Both the position numbers and the translations under genes were made by a program. From NCBI GenBank assembly GCA_036852015.1, contig JAANDG010000224.1:62001-126000 (forward strand): a DNA stretch of 64,000 nucleotides, written 5' to 3'. The notes beneath the pieces were generated by a model, which did not search any database, had not been told where the DNA came from, and was given only the letters and a program-made list of their open reading frames with translations. This document shows positions 1-13,202 of this stretch, piece by piece (the stretch's first letter is position 1; every line of letters begins with the position of its first letter). Origin of the DNA: Pelodera strongyloides (lineage: Eukaryota > Nematoda > Chromadorea > Rhabditida > Rhabditidae).

Positions 1-261
1 AGTTCATTTGGTACATACTTCCTCTTAATTTACCTTTAAACTTTGCGATGACTGTTGTGCCGGTTTTCTTCAAATACGTGCACCAAGTTGCGTTAGCTTA
101 TCTGAAATATATATCAAATATAAAACAAATGCATACATAACACAAAAAGCAGGAAAAACAAATGTACAATTAGACAAAGAAATCACACTAAAGTGTAGTA
201 ACACATAAGTATCAAATAGTAATGCGAGAGTGACAAGGAAATACTTTAATTATAAGACTAC

Positions 262-402
262 ACAGGAAAGTGAAAACCCCGATTTCGCGCCGATTCTTCC
301 AAAAAACCCCGATTTTGCCCCGATCATGTCCCGATTTCCCCCCGATAACGCCCCGATTATTTGAGGGACTTGATCGGGGCGAAATCGGTTTTTTAGTTTC
401 CC
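262..402. repeat. CCCCGATTTCGCCCCGAT element, copy 1
   Basis: Bounded by CACAGGAAAGTGAAAAC and AGTTTCCCATAT. It consists mostly of CCCCGATTTTGCCCCGAT-like units. Confidence 0.75.
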
Positions 403-716
403 ATATAAATATCAAAAAAAGGATAAGAATTAACAGGAAAAGATTGAACACACAAGAGATGAGCGTGTTATGACGAGCTGAGTTGGCAAAATGATAGGAC
501 ATCAATAAAACCAAGGTTTATTGCGGCAATTAGATTTATCAGGCAATTAGACCTGATAATTGTAAAATGCCCGAGCCGGAAGACAATTATCAGTAATCAA
601 GAACAACTGTACTTAGGTCAAACTAAGCGTGTGTAGTTTGTAGCCTCATAACAAAAAACGGGAAAGTGAGTGGTTTATAAACTTACACACACGTTCACTT
701 CTTTTACATATTGTCA

Positions 717-893
717 TTAAAGCGAAATACCGGACGGTTTTTGAAACGCATCGTGGACATCTTAATTTTTATGCAACATATGCATTAGTATAAAGCATAA
801 AACTAGACCCGAAATCGACCCCACTTAGCATAATTTAATAAAAATGCAGCTGTTCACTAGACGTTTCAAAAACCGGTCGGTATTTCGCTTTAA
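717..893. repeat. TTAA-AGCGAAATACC MITE (family A) copy 1
   Basis: Reference description: TTAA, AGCGAAATACCGG(C/A)CGGTTTTTGAAACGC arms in inverted order, about 180 bp, with an AT-rich middle carrying GCTCGAATTTAGCTCG and TTTGCATAAGCTGCATAAG. No coding capacity. Confidence 0.85.
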
Positions 894-1292
894 ACAAAAT
901 CTCCTATTTCATAAGTCAGTATTATGTGTCAAATACGAATTTTAATTGTGTAGTACATGGATTTAAAATTACCTATCGTGTGCTAAATTCATGCAAATAA
1001 TAATAATTTATTACGCACAAAGACAGTCAAAGAAAGCAATGTAAGCAATTCGTCCCTAGCATTGGCGCCGATACTTTTCAGAAGTTTCGGCCCCGGGAGA
1101 CTTAGTTACAGCCAAAAGCAAAATCCACCCCGTCCAATTAACTTCAGGATGAGGAATTTTATAAATTACTAGTGCAGTGATGTGTGCAGTCACATTATCT
1201 TGATTTTACGGTCAACAAGAATAACTGCCATACATAGTTTAAATTTTTTTATCAATAACAATAATGAAAATGCGATTTGTGTTGGGGTGTTT

Positions 1293-1428
1293 GAGGCCAT
1301 ATTCACCACTCAATTCCCAATGGGGAATTCCCCCTTTTTTCTCGGCGTGTCGCACATTAGAATTCTATATCCTGTCCCCAGGGAATATTTCCCCGAGGGA
1401 ATCGGAATGCTGAAAATGGCCTCTGGGT
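1293..1428. repeat. GGCCATATTCACCACTC palindrome, copy 1
   Basis: Termini GAGGCCATATTCACC and the complementary AAATGGCCTC enclose CCCCATGGGG-like and CCCCAGGGAATATTTCCCC blocks. Other copies are at 24075-24210 and 55104-55203. Confidence 0.65.
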
Positions 1429-1429
1429 A

Positions 1430-1640
1430 CAGTACTATGCACCATTTCTTGGTGTATCCGCCGAACACATCGGAGTCTTCGTCGTAGTGGTTTCCATGAA
1501 GAACGTTGTCCACATAAACTTCTTCAACATATCCGTAGAGACATTGAGAAGGTCGTCTTCTGGAGTACGCGTCACTACAGTGTACATCAACTGCGCCTCG
1601 TATTCTGGAAATGGTTCTCCAATATTCTGGGTGTTTACAA
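1430..1640 (-). pseudogene. Coding-like patch, unrecognised
   Basis: On the minus strand, a possible acceptor ACACCCAG at about 1633 is followed by NIGEPFPEYEAQLMYTVV and TRTPEDDLLNVSTD. An overlapping frame then reads VEEVYVDNVLHGNHYDED and VFGGYTKKW. The two frames do not join, and the patch ends where the GGCCAT palindrome begins. I cannot name a family. Confidence 0.25.
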
Positions 1641-1730
1641 AAATCCGAAAAGCAACAAATACCCCGCGAAAGAGAGTCCCGGTCGATCGTGCATACGAAT
1701 AATGAGTATGCTTGGGTGTAAATTTATAGC

Positions 1731-1918
1731 TTAAAGCGAAATACCGGTCGGTTTTAGAAACGCATCGTGGACAACGGAATTCGTGCGTATTTATGCTAAT
1801 TTGCTCGAATTTAGCTCTATTTTTTATTCTAATTTATGTTCATTTGCATTTGCATAAGCTGCATAAGAATACTGGTGTGTTCGATGCGTTTCAAAAAGCG
1901 ACCGGTATTTCGCTTTAA
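1731..1918. repeat. Family A MITE copy 2
   Basis: Full copy, TTAA on both ends. Confidence 0.85.
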
Positions 1919-2647
1919 TTACTGGTTTGTTTTCCCCATGGGAATAGCCTTGTTTGATAATTTAGGAGGAGGGCACATGCTCAGACTTACTTTTAGAAAA
2001 TTGTGTAACGAACGGTGGGGAATTATACGCAAACGTATTATATGCAAATTTCCCTGTCTCTTTTGGGCACGTGACATACCGCTTTACATACAGCATCAAT
2101 GAGAATAGGCAAATCACCGACATAAGCTTCTTTTGAATTCTAATGACTCACAATAACGATGACTCACTTCTCATAAAAGCCACCATCCGTGGGAAGAAAT
2201 AAGACAACGTTTCCACGCACTCCGTATCGTTGCGTATCGTTTCATAGAGACTCCGATAGAATTGAATAGCCTAAAACTTATCTCTGGGGTCTGATATTAC
2301 GGTAGAAATTTGTTCCTGGAATATTTATTCGTTACGGCGAAGGCTACGGTAGAAATTTGCGACACCGATACGAACATGCTACTTTATGATATTATCGTTT
2401 TGTACAATTTTATATAATATCGTGCTCATTCCTCATGGCATACCATAGTGTGCAAACTGTGAAAAAAAAATAATGGAGGAAAGGTTATAAGCTTGCTGCT
2501 GTTTTCTTTGTTATACACACCAGGATGTTATTTAATTAATTAATAAAAACACCTTGTACGCAAATTTGTTCAACATATCCGGCTCGCCCATGTCCATAGC
2601 ATACATGTCAAATAATTGGCCTTCCCACTAAAAAAAAGAATCCATTT

Positions 2648-2826
2648 ACAGTAGTATAACGGCCGCTTTTTGAAACGTATGATGGACAACTGCATTCCCA
2701 TGTATTTATGCTAACCATACGCATACGTGAGCTCGAAGTAAGCTCAAACTCATTTGCACATGATGCATGCACGGGAATGAAGTCATCCAAAATACGTTTC
2801 AAAAACCTGCTGTTACACCGCTTTAA
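2648..2826. repeat. Family A variant (GTATAACGGCCG arms)
   Basis: Diverged subfamily whose arms read TATAACGGCCG and TGTTACACCGCTTTAA. Two more of this type lie at 43028 and 43335. Confidence 0.65.
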
Positions 2827-3159
2827 AGGTGTATTAAAATATCCTTGCATGTTCTGTTAATGAAAATAATTTTTAAAGACACGTACTACTAAATATGAAA
2901 AAAATTAAACCACTATATTGCTTATAAACCATCTGGGGGCTCTCATAAGTATATTCTAACTTGCAGACCACAAGTAAATTCTAAACTAAAAAAGAAGACA
3001 ATGTATTGTAAACTGTAAAAAATATTGTTGCATTCTAAATTCAAGAAACTATGCACAGACCTCGGGAATTTTCTTGAAACACCGCTGCAGTAAAGGAAGC
3101 GGCGTTACAACACCGTCACATGGTTGTATCTAAATTATATAGTTTTTAACAAGTACGAG

Positions 3160-3575
3160 AAAAAAATATTCCTCAGTTTATTTGCACTGAATGTCCGGAA
3201 TTTCAGCAATGTTACTGTGAAAACCGCATTTATTTGCACCTAGAGCTCATAGAGTTATTCCACGGCAAACAGTTTGGCCAGGTACCGTAGCCAGCAACGT
3301 CAAAATACGTTTTTACGGTTTATGTCCATCCATCAGCATTCTTTCTCTACATAATAATTGTTAAACGAATGAAGAACATTCCTACGATTGTCAGAAAGCG
3401 TTTCCAATACTGGAATGCCCTAAAAGAGCAAAAATTGGTTCTGACTACGGTAACTGGCCGAACTGTTTGCCGGGGAATAACTCCGCGAGTTCTAGGTGCA
3501 AAGAAATGCGGTTTTCACAGTAGTATTTCTAAAAATCCGGACATTCTGTGCAAGTAAATTGAGGAATACTTTTTT
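3160..3575. repeat. Long palindrome, AATATTCCTCAGTTTATTTGC ends
   Basis: The left arm 3165-3290 (CTGTGAAAACCGCATTTATT) is the complement of the right arm 3440-3575. The short ORF inside is part of the arm. Confidence 0.75.
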
Positions 3576-3806
3576 CTCGTGGGGCCTCTCCCTTTAATCT
3601 ATATGAATCAAAACATCTCTTCAAAATATTTACGGCATATTTTATGTAGATTATGTATGCCACATTCACGGTAAAAAGTTAAAAGATTGAATTTAGCAAA
3701 AATTCTGATTATTAAAATTAAAATCACCTCATAGCAATATGTAATCAACGACACCAACGCGTAAATCATGGTCCGACATTGCATTTAAATATCTGAAGTA
3801 AATTAT

Positions 3807-3992
3807 TTAACGCGAAATACCGGCTGGTTTTTGAAACGCATCGAGTCCACCAGCATTCTTATGCAGCTTATGCAAATGAACATAAATTAGAATAAAAAAT
3901 CGAGCTAAATTCGAGCAATTTCGCAATCATAAATGCGTAAAAATTACGTAGCCCACGATGCGTTTCAAAAACCGGCCGGTATTTCGCTTTAA
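3807..3992. repeat. Family A MITE copy 3
   Basis: Full copy in the reverse internal orientation. Confidence 0.85.
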
Positions 3993-4437
3993 CTTTTATG
4001 GGCATTTATGCAAGAACGACAGGACAGCTATCACTCATAAGATGCTAATGTCTCAGATCTATGTATGAAAAGGAAACTACTGTAGGATGCTCACTCTGTA
4101 CGTGTAATGTCACCGAAGATTTAAAATTCATACGGCATAAATATAAAGATAAAAACATATATATATAATTCTAAATTCATTATACTACACTGTTCAACAC
4201 AGACAAAGATAATCAGACAGACCAAAATTGTTCAAAATCTATAGCCACCTTTGATTTTCATAATTCAATAGATACACTTGCCCTCGTTCGCGGAAATAAT
4301 CATATTACATAATTTACCGAGAAACCACGCACGGCTGAGTTCGCAGTTTAAAGTAAAAAAAAACGGAAATTAATAGAAACTAATGTAAGCAAGGGCAATA
4401 TTCTTGTGACCAAAGTGCACTTTTTATAGTTTACAAA

Positions 4438-4660
4438 TAGGGCCGAGTGGTCCAATGGTTAGCACATTTGCCTCAAACGCACTCGACCCGGGTTCGAGTC
4501 TAGCTCGTGACAACTTTGAAACCAGCACTCGACGAGGGAATCACGGGCGATCACTCTCTTCTGCAGTACGAAGATTTAGAACTTACCCCTCCAGTACTGG
4601 ACAATTCTTAGTTTATGACATCACAAACAATTTCAGTCGCTTCGTTGTGGTGTTATCATA
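4438..4660 (+). mobile_element. tRNA-derived SINE
   Basis: A box-like GTGGTCCAATGGTTAGCAC and B box GGGTTCGAGTC are spaced as in a tRNA. A non-tRNA tail (CGTGACAACTTTGAAACCA and on) follows. A clearly related copy lies at 61590-61690 on the other strand. Confidence 0.7.
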
Positions 4661-4669
4661 GTTATCTAA

Positions 4670-6000
4670 AAACCATAGTGTATTCCTTGTAGCTGAACCC
4701 GCTTAAAATCCAAGTAAACGTCCAAAAATTAGCTAAATCATGTGTCGCTAGATAATGTGATACTCCCAATGCGTAGATCACGGTAAACAGCCACAATTAT
4801 ATCATACGAGCCTACAACCAACTACGGTACTTATATACATCAGCCATTCATTCAATGTGTTCTTTGAAAAACTACCTACAAATATCAAACTACAAATATC
4901 GAGAAAAAAATAGAATATCCTAAAAACTTTTATTATGTACATAAAGGCAACGTGTTTGGCGAGAGACAACGTTTTCATATATAATTTTTAGTTATCAGGC
5001 GGAATATAAAGAAAAGAAAATCACAAAAATCTTAAGCATATATCTCTTACAATTAAAGTGAAGAGGGAATCAATACCATGAGAATAGAAATATTAAATTC
5101 GAAAACTTGCTTACTACAGTATTTTTTGCAGGAAACTGAAATTCCTTGTTCTACCGTAACCTAACCAATAACAGGAGTACACATCTTTTGCCAATTATTA
5201 CTACATTACAATCGTTTAGGATTTTTTCAAATAATTAACCAAACACCTAATATGGTCATGTGTCTGCTTGTACCAGGGCATACATACACTTGCGCCCCAT
5301 CCACAAAAGCCAAAGAAAAAAAATTCACTAACAAGTCTATGGTATAAATGAATATATAAAAAGTATAAAGAATATTCACATACATAAAAATCGCGTAAAA
5401 ATCTACAAGACAACAAGAACAACAAAAAGAAAAACATAATAAAACACCTATGAAAACTATATGTTAAGGGATATCAGCAGAGATAAAATGTTGATAATGG
5501 TAAGAATAATTCTGATTTAAAGCGGTAGGGAACGTGGTTTGTGCAACACATATTTGGCCGATTGCATTTCCATTTTCCACGAAAGCCCTTTTGTGAATTT
5601 CCGGTAGAAAAGTGAGCACAATTTGCATAAATAAAGATGCGGCATACGTTTCATATGTCACATCGCAACAAAACCAATCAATAATACATCTACATATCCC
5701 CTAACCATAAATAGTATCACAAAAAGGGAGACAAATTTGGAAATGTATAGTGAGCATTCAAATTCGGCTTGAGCCGAGTAGTGGTGCACAGGACAGGTGC
5801 GCTTTAAGCATAATAATTGTTAAAGACAATTTAAATAATATAACATAATAAATGATAAGAGGCTAGCAGCTCCAGCTAATCAACTAAACAACAATCGTAA
5901 AATTACACTATTACACATTTGGCAACGAATTCAAAAGAGCATTCGGCACTTTAAAAGCGAAACTGCACACAAAAATTAGAAGGAATAAAAGAGGAAGATT
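4670..6000. other. No feature seen
   Basis: AT-rich, with short ORFs lacking splice or domain support. Confidence 0.5.
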
Positions 6001-6006
6001 AAACAA

Positions 6007-6160
6007 AATAGCCCGTATTCTCGGGTCGACGGGAATGTTCCGTTTGGGAGCTCATTCGTATGCAAATTTTTCCTCCAGCTAGTCTAGATAGTCGAGAAAT
6101 TTGCATACAAAGGATTTCCCAAACGGAACGTTTCCATCGACCCGAGAATACGGGCTATTG
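6007..6160. repeat. Palindrome AATAGCCCGTATTCTCGGG
   Basis: The arms ATAGCCCGTATTCTCGGGTC meet at a TAGTCTAGATAGTC centre. Confidence 0.8.
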
Positions 6161-6357
6161 GTATTCGATTCTACAAACAAGAAGAATAAGAATAAAAAGT
6201 ACAAAAGAGTTATTAATTATTAAACAATTTGAACAACGGGCAATTGCAATATCAAGCTATCGTTATAGCCACAACAACAAAGCGCTATAATTTTGCTCTA
6301 TACTTATTGTACATATTGAATATTCTCGTAGTATGAAGTAATTAAACAAAAAACGAA

Positions 6358-6363
6358 TTTATT
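6358..6363 (-). terminator. Poly(A) signal AATAAA of the PP2C gene
   Basis: The minus strand reads AATAAA 37 nt past the TGA stop at 6400-6402. This implies a very short 3' UTR. Confidence 0.45.
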
Positions 6364-6399
6364 ATATTATTAAAATTAAAAACTATAATTTTGCGGAAC

Positions 6400-9300
6400 T
6401 CACGCGGAAAACTCGTTCGGTGGCCGCTCGTCATCGTCAACATCTGAAATAGATTAATTTAGCAAAAATATCAACCAATATAAACATGAACGCCATTACA
6501 AATCATGAGCAGTAGACACGACTGAAAACTACCAAGAAGCAACCGTGGCAAGCTTCCGGCACCAAATTAACTAGGATACATTGGGTATTCGTATTCGTAT
6601 CGTACGCAAAGTTCCCAAAGTAGGTACAATACGGCTTTAAGTGAAACCAAAGTAATGAGCCAACTCACCAGTATTCATGGGATGGGGTGACGGTTGGGGT
6701 GTGTGGAATGAATCCGTAGGTGATGAAACCGCATCGCTGCTCGGCTCGGCCGAAACAGACACCGACGGAGGCGGGGCAGCAGCTCCAGCTAGGGCAGCAC
6801 CTTTTACTGCCGCTGCAGCTATACTTGCTGCGGTCGGCACGGGCACAGGGGCAGGAACTGGGGCTCTGTTCGCCTGAAAACTTTATATGCGTTGACAAAT
6901 TGACAATGAAAATCAAAAAAATACGAATTAAAACAAGGTGACGGGGAGGAGTGAAACGGCTGTATTCTCATGCTAAAAACGACCACAGAATACACCACAA
7001 TTTGCACAAATGCAGTTGTTCGACACACGTCTCAACCACGCGCTACTACGTTATCAGGCTCGCTACTACGTTATCAGGCTCGCAGCGCAGCGCGCAAATC
7101 CGTAACCGCGTCCGCGAAAAAGAGATGGCTTTTTCACATGGGAAAGGCGGAGACGCAGAAAAGAGGTTCCTCAGTGTCTCGAATTTTTCAATGCAAATTT
7201 GCAATCTTTTCCCGCGAATGTGGCTACGCATTTCCGCGCTGCGCGCCTGAGGACCAGAGTAAGAAAGAATTAAAAAACGCTTACATTCGTAGAAATCGAG
7301 GACGGTCCATCAATAACTGACGATGGGGACAAGGCATCACCACCACCGGCTGACATGTCGTCGAACTGATACTAAAACCACAAAAGTGTATAGTTTCTTT
7401 TGTAGAATGCACATCAATAAACTAATAAAACTAATATTATTATACACATCCTACCAATCTGTTATCTGTGCGTACATACTGCAGTACGAAGAAGTAATAC
7501 CTACACACACAATAGCTAAATAGCATCTAGTAGCATAATTGCTTCTGCTTCTGTATACACAAATGTGCCGCAACTTTCACAAGAGTTTTCCAACTACCCA
7601 TACCGATTCCATAAATACTGCTATCAAAAACAACTCTCCTCAACAAAGCTCATTGCTCAAAACACAGATTCTACTCTGTAGAAAATCCCCAACAAATCAT
7701 ACAAATCCCAATTTCTTAAAACAAAGGCAAATTAGAAAATAAAATGTCTCACCTGTTCCCCATTGCCCATCTCCATATCGGCTCCCAGGGGCACCCGGCT
7801 GGGTCTGGCGCACTTGGCCGAGTACGCTTCCGCATCCGTCCCTCTTGTCAAGCATACGAGCACAACCGTCATGTTGTCACAACCCAATCCGCCCATCTGG
7901 CAATCCGGAGCCAGGCATCGGGTCAACAGCTCTTCACAAATCTGCAAAACACTATGAATAGGAGTAGTAAGAACAAACGGGATTATCATTCACGTGAGGC
8001 TGAGCCTGAGCCTAAGCCTAAGCCTAAGCTGAATGCCAAACGCTTGAACCGTAGAACCTACGTTTGTATCATCAAAGTTTCCCTTGCTCCTAACCCCGTT
8101 ATAACCAGGCCATTTCACAGTTAAAAATTGTCGGCGAAGAAGTGAAGACTGTGCAAGGAATCGCGTCAACAACCACCGTTCTTGAGGGTGATATTTGTAC
8201 AGTACACTGGGAAGAAATAAGAAATAAACCATTCGATACAACACTGACCACTTGGGGTTCTCGTCCGGCCGCCAATCTATCCCTGCAAAAGTCGACCACC
8301 TCCTGGTTGCTCATCACGTCCCAGATGCCGTCGCAGGCGAGCACAATGAACTCGTGCTCATCGGTCAGCTTCTCGGTGATCACGTCGGGGAACGCTACAA
8401 TGAGATTATACAATAGAAAATGTCGCAATGTCCGAACTTCATGTCACAATCCCGAATTCACCACCTCAGTTACGGATAACGTAACCATGAAACTCCCAAA
8501 AATAAGCCACGAATTTGGAAGCTTTTGCAATTTTCCGATCTCAGCATTTCCCTTACTCTTCAAAAAACTGACATTTACATATATTACAATAGTTAACACA
8601 AAAGTATGTGTCGGTGAAAAAAACTAAGTTTACATGTACTACATAATAATATATATGTTGTGCTAACTGTTGTAGTGCACATATTGCCGGAGAATTTTAC
8701 TACCCCAAACGCACAGGTCCCCCCAACCTGTACTCTACATACAACTAGTGATTGGATTGCACTCAGCACCGTGAAACCGCCAACCGCGTGATAACATTGT
8801 GTGATACGGGTTTTCCTCTCCCTTCACGGGACCGACTGATGAACTGATCTTAACAAAGAAGAACAGAGACGGAGTGAATACAGAGAATGAAGAGAGAGAG
8901 AGGGAGAGAGAGAAGAGGCGAGAGAGCTAAAGAGCGAAGCGAGATGAAATTCCAATATGTGCACTCGGGAAAGGGAGAAGAGAAAAAAAATGGCAAGAAA
9001 TCGACAGCGCCAACCGAACTTTAGGAATTCGTTGTCACTGCGAGTACAGGGAATACCCTTTCGCATTCCCTGCTGCCTGCTGCTAACTAAATAAAAGCCT
9101 AGTTCTACGCTACATATTAAAAAACGAGGTCCATCTACCGCGAAACACACTCAGAAATTCCGAATAAACACAAATTTAGTCATTTAGGGGCCAGACGCAA
9201 ACAAAAACAAAAACTGAAACAACGTAAAAACGAAGCCAATCTCAAGCTTGAATAGTAAAAAGTACAAGAAACAAAAAAAACGACAAAACTATAGGCTTAC

Positions 9301-12300
9301 AAAAGAATATGAAAGCTCTCCATACCTGTGACGACTTGCTTCTCAGCGGAAACATTCTCGTTCTTCTTAAAGACAAAGTCACCGAGGGCACGAGAAAGGG
9401 CCAGGTTTCCGTTGACCCTAAACCAACTTGCATTTTACACACAAAAATGTTATTCGTGTACAGACAAAAAAAAATGTCTAGTTTTGCAAAAAGACATGCA
9501 TCAAGCGGTTATTGATTGTTTGTTGCGTGGCAGCCCAATTTTTGTTGCACGCTTTCAGTGAAAATATCGATTGATTATGTGAGAGCTGCCTCGCAGTCAT
9601 GCAAAGGTGGGCGTGGTCGAGGCCTTTATAAGCAATGTGGGAGCATGCCCAAATCATTCTAGGCTATTTGCCCATGTGCAGTGCACGGCTAATTTGAGCC
9701 GTTCTAAGATTTGGCGTTCTGTAAAGGCGTTTGCCAGTGTGTCCCACCCACCCGCCCTTACTTTGGTTTTTAGTGGTGCCCAGTCGATAGGAAGTATCTG
9801 ACTCTGGAGGGAGGGAGCTGTACAGCCAAGGATGCGCTCTGGTCCTTTGATGGGAAGTTGGCAGAACTGGACTGTGTCGCTTGGTCTCGAGTCTCGCTCG
9901 ACATTTCTATTACCCAGAGTATTGGGCGTTGGTTCCAGTGGTTCCTATGCATGCGCTCCTGACAGACAACGAAAGAATACTTGGGAAATGACGTTCCGGC
10001 TAACGGTAGATGACGGAGAGGACGTTCCGGCTAAGAAAAAGCGTGCGCAGACTAAAACGCTGGAAAAGTGGAGTGAGTATGCGTTCTTACGTGGATACTG
10101 TAGAGCTGCCAGTCCTTTCTATTTCGACTACAATTGCTTATTCGGTCTCCTCATTGTTTTCCTGTGCCGCTCTTTGGAGCGATAGTCCAGTTCTACTTTT
10201 TTCACTTGTTCTACTTCCTACTTCCGTTGTTATTGCTTCATGAATTTGTACTCTTTGGTATATTTCGTGGTTGTCTGTGTATATACTTATAGCTGCTCTG
10301 TTATTGTGTTATTGGTTCATCCGTGTACTTTATCCAAACTAATGTTACCATCCGACGTCGTTGGTCAACCAGCCAGTCGCGGCACTTATTTTCAGTTAAA
10401 TTCGTTGCGTGAATTTGTGCACATGTGGGAATAAAGCCGTTCAGTTTCAGTAAGTATATGATAAAAATGGAATATATAAAATACACGTTAAAGGTACCTG
10501 TTAAACTCGACCCATCCTCCGGCAGCAACAATCCTCTGCGCCTCACTCTCATTCGCTGGTTTATGATCATACGAGAGGGGAACTGCCTCACCACGCACTG
10601 AGACCACGGCTCGCGAATCACCCACGTTTCCTGTAAATATAAAATAGAAACCCGAAATAAACGACACATACGTTTAAGGTTTTCACAACATTGGGCCGAT
10701 TGGCGTAGATAATATTTCAATACAATTTACTGATATTGATATTCTGTAGTCCTAATTTGAACACATATGTGTATAAACCTCGCCGGTGAGTCCGGAGGTG
10801 GTTCGCGAAATTATCTGTTGGTATGATTATGAGGCTACACTAAGACAGGGAGATGGTATACATAATAAAAAATGTAAATTAAAAGACTAACCGCAATACG
10901 CCGTCTCATTATTGACGATCACCACAACCGCAGTGGTTCCCGACATATCGTCCTTCATGTCTTCATCGGCTCGCATTTTATCGTCCAACGACAGGAATCC
11001 CTTCTTGATCGCATCGGGCATATTACCCTCTTCTGGAGAAAGAAGAAAGAATAGAATTGGAAAGGTATAAATAAACTATAAACAATAATAGAGGTTCCGT
11101 ACTTGTACTCATTACGGCGACGCTAGAACCCTTCCGCACTTGTTACATGTACTTGACTGACGACGTTGTATCTGACTGACTGTACGTGTGAATAAAGTAG
11201 TTATATTTGTTTACGTCTTGTTGAGAATATAGTTTTGAAAATAATCGGAGGACGCAATATTATGAACAAACCCTACGGACGCTAACACTGGATAAATCAG
11301 AAAATAGTTATTACCGCAATATATATTTTTACTAAAATAAAGAAAACTGACTGTAGCTTGGCTGATGCACGATATTCTTGTGCAGGTGGATTCCAGCATA
11401 TTGGGAGACCTACAAAGTAATATTAAAACATACAGAAGTTTATATCCTAAAAATAAACTACATAAAATATGTAAATAATAATAATACCCATTTTGTGAAG
11501 GAAAATGGCACTAGCAAAAGTCTTTTCCAACTAAAATCCACAGAAACTACTAACTTATCCTTTTGATTGCAGTGTATCCTTTGATTGCATATGTTTCGAT
11601 GTATGTGTCAATATAAACTATTCACGAAACTTTGTTCAAGCATGAAATCAATCAGATACAACTTAAATACAATAGGCTCTACACAGTGGAAGCGTAGAAG
11701 TCATAAGATAAGTGACATGTAGGTGGTTAGCTACAGATTTATAGAAGATCAACCCTAATAACGCCTAATGGGGCTTCCATATATGCTATTTGCATTTGCG
11801 AAAAGGACAAATGCATGTCCATGTCCGAGCCAACGTAAATGACATGGTCCAGTCAGGTCCAGCAAAGAGTTTGGACCTAGCACGGATCTATTTCAAAATA
11901 GTAGGGAGCTATTTCAAATAGCTTTCAAATAGCACGGGTCTGATGCACTTTCGCTGCAGGACCATGTCAATTGCGTTATTCGCTGGATGTAAAATCACTT
12001 GAACATAGAACATGGTCGGGCATTTGACATTTTCGCGAAAATGGAAACCCATAATAAAGTAAACAAACCAACAAAAAAAGAAAGTACCTTATCTCCACCA
12101 TGTCCATCGTAGACAGCAAAGAAAGCCGTTGAAGGGTCATCGGGAAGAGAGAGCAAATGAGTGTGCGCGTCTTCCATACCTACAAGTTTAAGTTTAATGA
12201 TAGTGAAGTTTTATAACTACACAGCTTATCTTAGATTTAGCTTTTTTATATTAGCTTATTCAACGCCGGTCAGCCAAGTTAAGTCGTGCTTTGGATTACT

Positions 12301-12989
12301 GAAAACGAAGGAACTGAGTAAATACTGTGTTCTAATTGTAAGTAAGCCGCAAAATCATGAGGATACAACTCGTCCAAAAATAGCTAAGATCGCTTCCCGG
12401 GGCTGTTTTATAAATTTTGTGAAACACGTCACATTCACAACTCACAACGGTCACAATCACTGAACTGCACAAAAGCCGCCAGTATGTTCCCAGCCTCACA
12501 TCTTCCCAGTGGGAGGTGAGAGCAAGAGAGGAATAACTCATACCAACGAGACGTAGGGACAAACTCTCCCTACTGGGAAAGCTCCCAATGTTGGTGCATA
12601 CTGTCACTGGTCACTACGTCACTAACGGGATTTATGACGTGTACTGTGTACTCTTCTATTCAATGGTGTTTCAGAGTCAGGCTGGGAGTAAATCCCGTTG
12701 TCATTTATTTTTTTCAGGATCTTTTGACAATCTGTTTTCAGCGTCAGTTTAGCTTAAATTTCAAAAACAAAAATTGAAAAAGCCACATCAGGACAGGAGC
12801 CCACAGAGAGGGGCCGGGAGCTCATATGAGGTTCAACTCGGGACTTAAATCTAAACTATAAATAAGAAAAGATAACAAAGACTCACTCGTCCTCCATCCC
12901 TGCATACAACTGCTTCCCACGGAAAACTGTTTGTTGGCGCAACTTGCTGACTCTTTGGTCGTGATCGGCTCCGATAGCGTTTGTCCCAT
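6400..12989 (-). CDS. ppm-2: PP2C-family serine/threonine phosphatase, ppm-2 type (11 exons, 427 aa)
   Basis: Metal-dependent phosphatase (PPM/PP2C) that removes phosphate from Ser/Thr; family members act as monomers with two Mn/Mg ions. Exons, in gene order: 12989-12887, 12179-12088, 11409-11352, 11032-10892, 10630-10498, 9417-9326, 8394-8249, 7941-7753, 7365-7285, 6873-6669, 6443-6400. All junctions are GT-AG and all phases agree (1284 nt in total). Visible motifs: MGQTLSE start (Gly2 myristoylation context), MEDAH at 36-40, VYDGHGG at 57-63 (metal Asp59), GDSRA at 135-139, ACDGIWDV at 226-233 (Asp228) and GCDNMT at 275-280 (Asp277). The core, about residues 22-305, closely resembles C. elegans PPM-2 and insect CG17746-type PP2C, more than human PPM1A. 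Residues 319-427 are a Ser/Pro/Ala/Gly-rich tail ending in an acidic stretch, probably disordered. I infer a membrane-attached cytosolic enzyme. The orthology is from memory of the family, not from a search. Confidence 0.93.
7076..7246. repeat. CAGGCGCGCAGCGCG element copy 1 (PP2C intron)
   Basis: GC-rich inverted ends with CAGG...CCTG termini and the block GCAAATTTGCAATCTTTTC. Copy 2 is at 34850-35024. CAGG-type termini resemble hAT ends. Confidence 0.65.
9480..10440 (-). other. Unexplained part of PP2C intron 5
   Basis: A G+C-richer stretch with a TTTATAAGC box, a GACGTTCCGGCTAA duplication (9990 and 10020) and several ORFs. I see no domain. It may be an old mobile element. Confidence 0.3.
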
Positions 12990-12995
12990 ATCTAA
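12990..12995 (-). other. Splice acceptor 2 nt before the PP2C start codon
   Basis: On the minus strand the start codon is preceded by TTCTTTAG and then AT. This is a good 3' splice site two bases upstream of ATG. It could receive a spliced leader (common in nematodes) or end a 5'-UTR intron. No matching upstream exon is recognised. Confidence 0.4.
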
Positions 12996-13023
12996 AGAAC
13001 GACATTGAAAAATATGTAACAAA

Positions 13024-13202
13024 TTAAAGCGAAAGACCAGCCGGTTATTGAAACGCATCGTGGACAGCCGAATCGTTACATATTTATGCTAACTTGCTCG
13101 AATTTAGCTCGATTTTTTATTCTAAATTATGTTCACTTGCATAAGCTGCATAAGTTGCGCAACTCGATATGTTTCAAAAACGGTCCGGTATTTCACCCTA
13201 AA
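13024..13202. repeat. Family A MITE upstream of the PP2C gene
   Basis: Full copy with a decayed right end (TTTCACCCTAAAG). It lies 35 bp upstream of the PP2C start codon. Confidence 0.8.
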
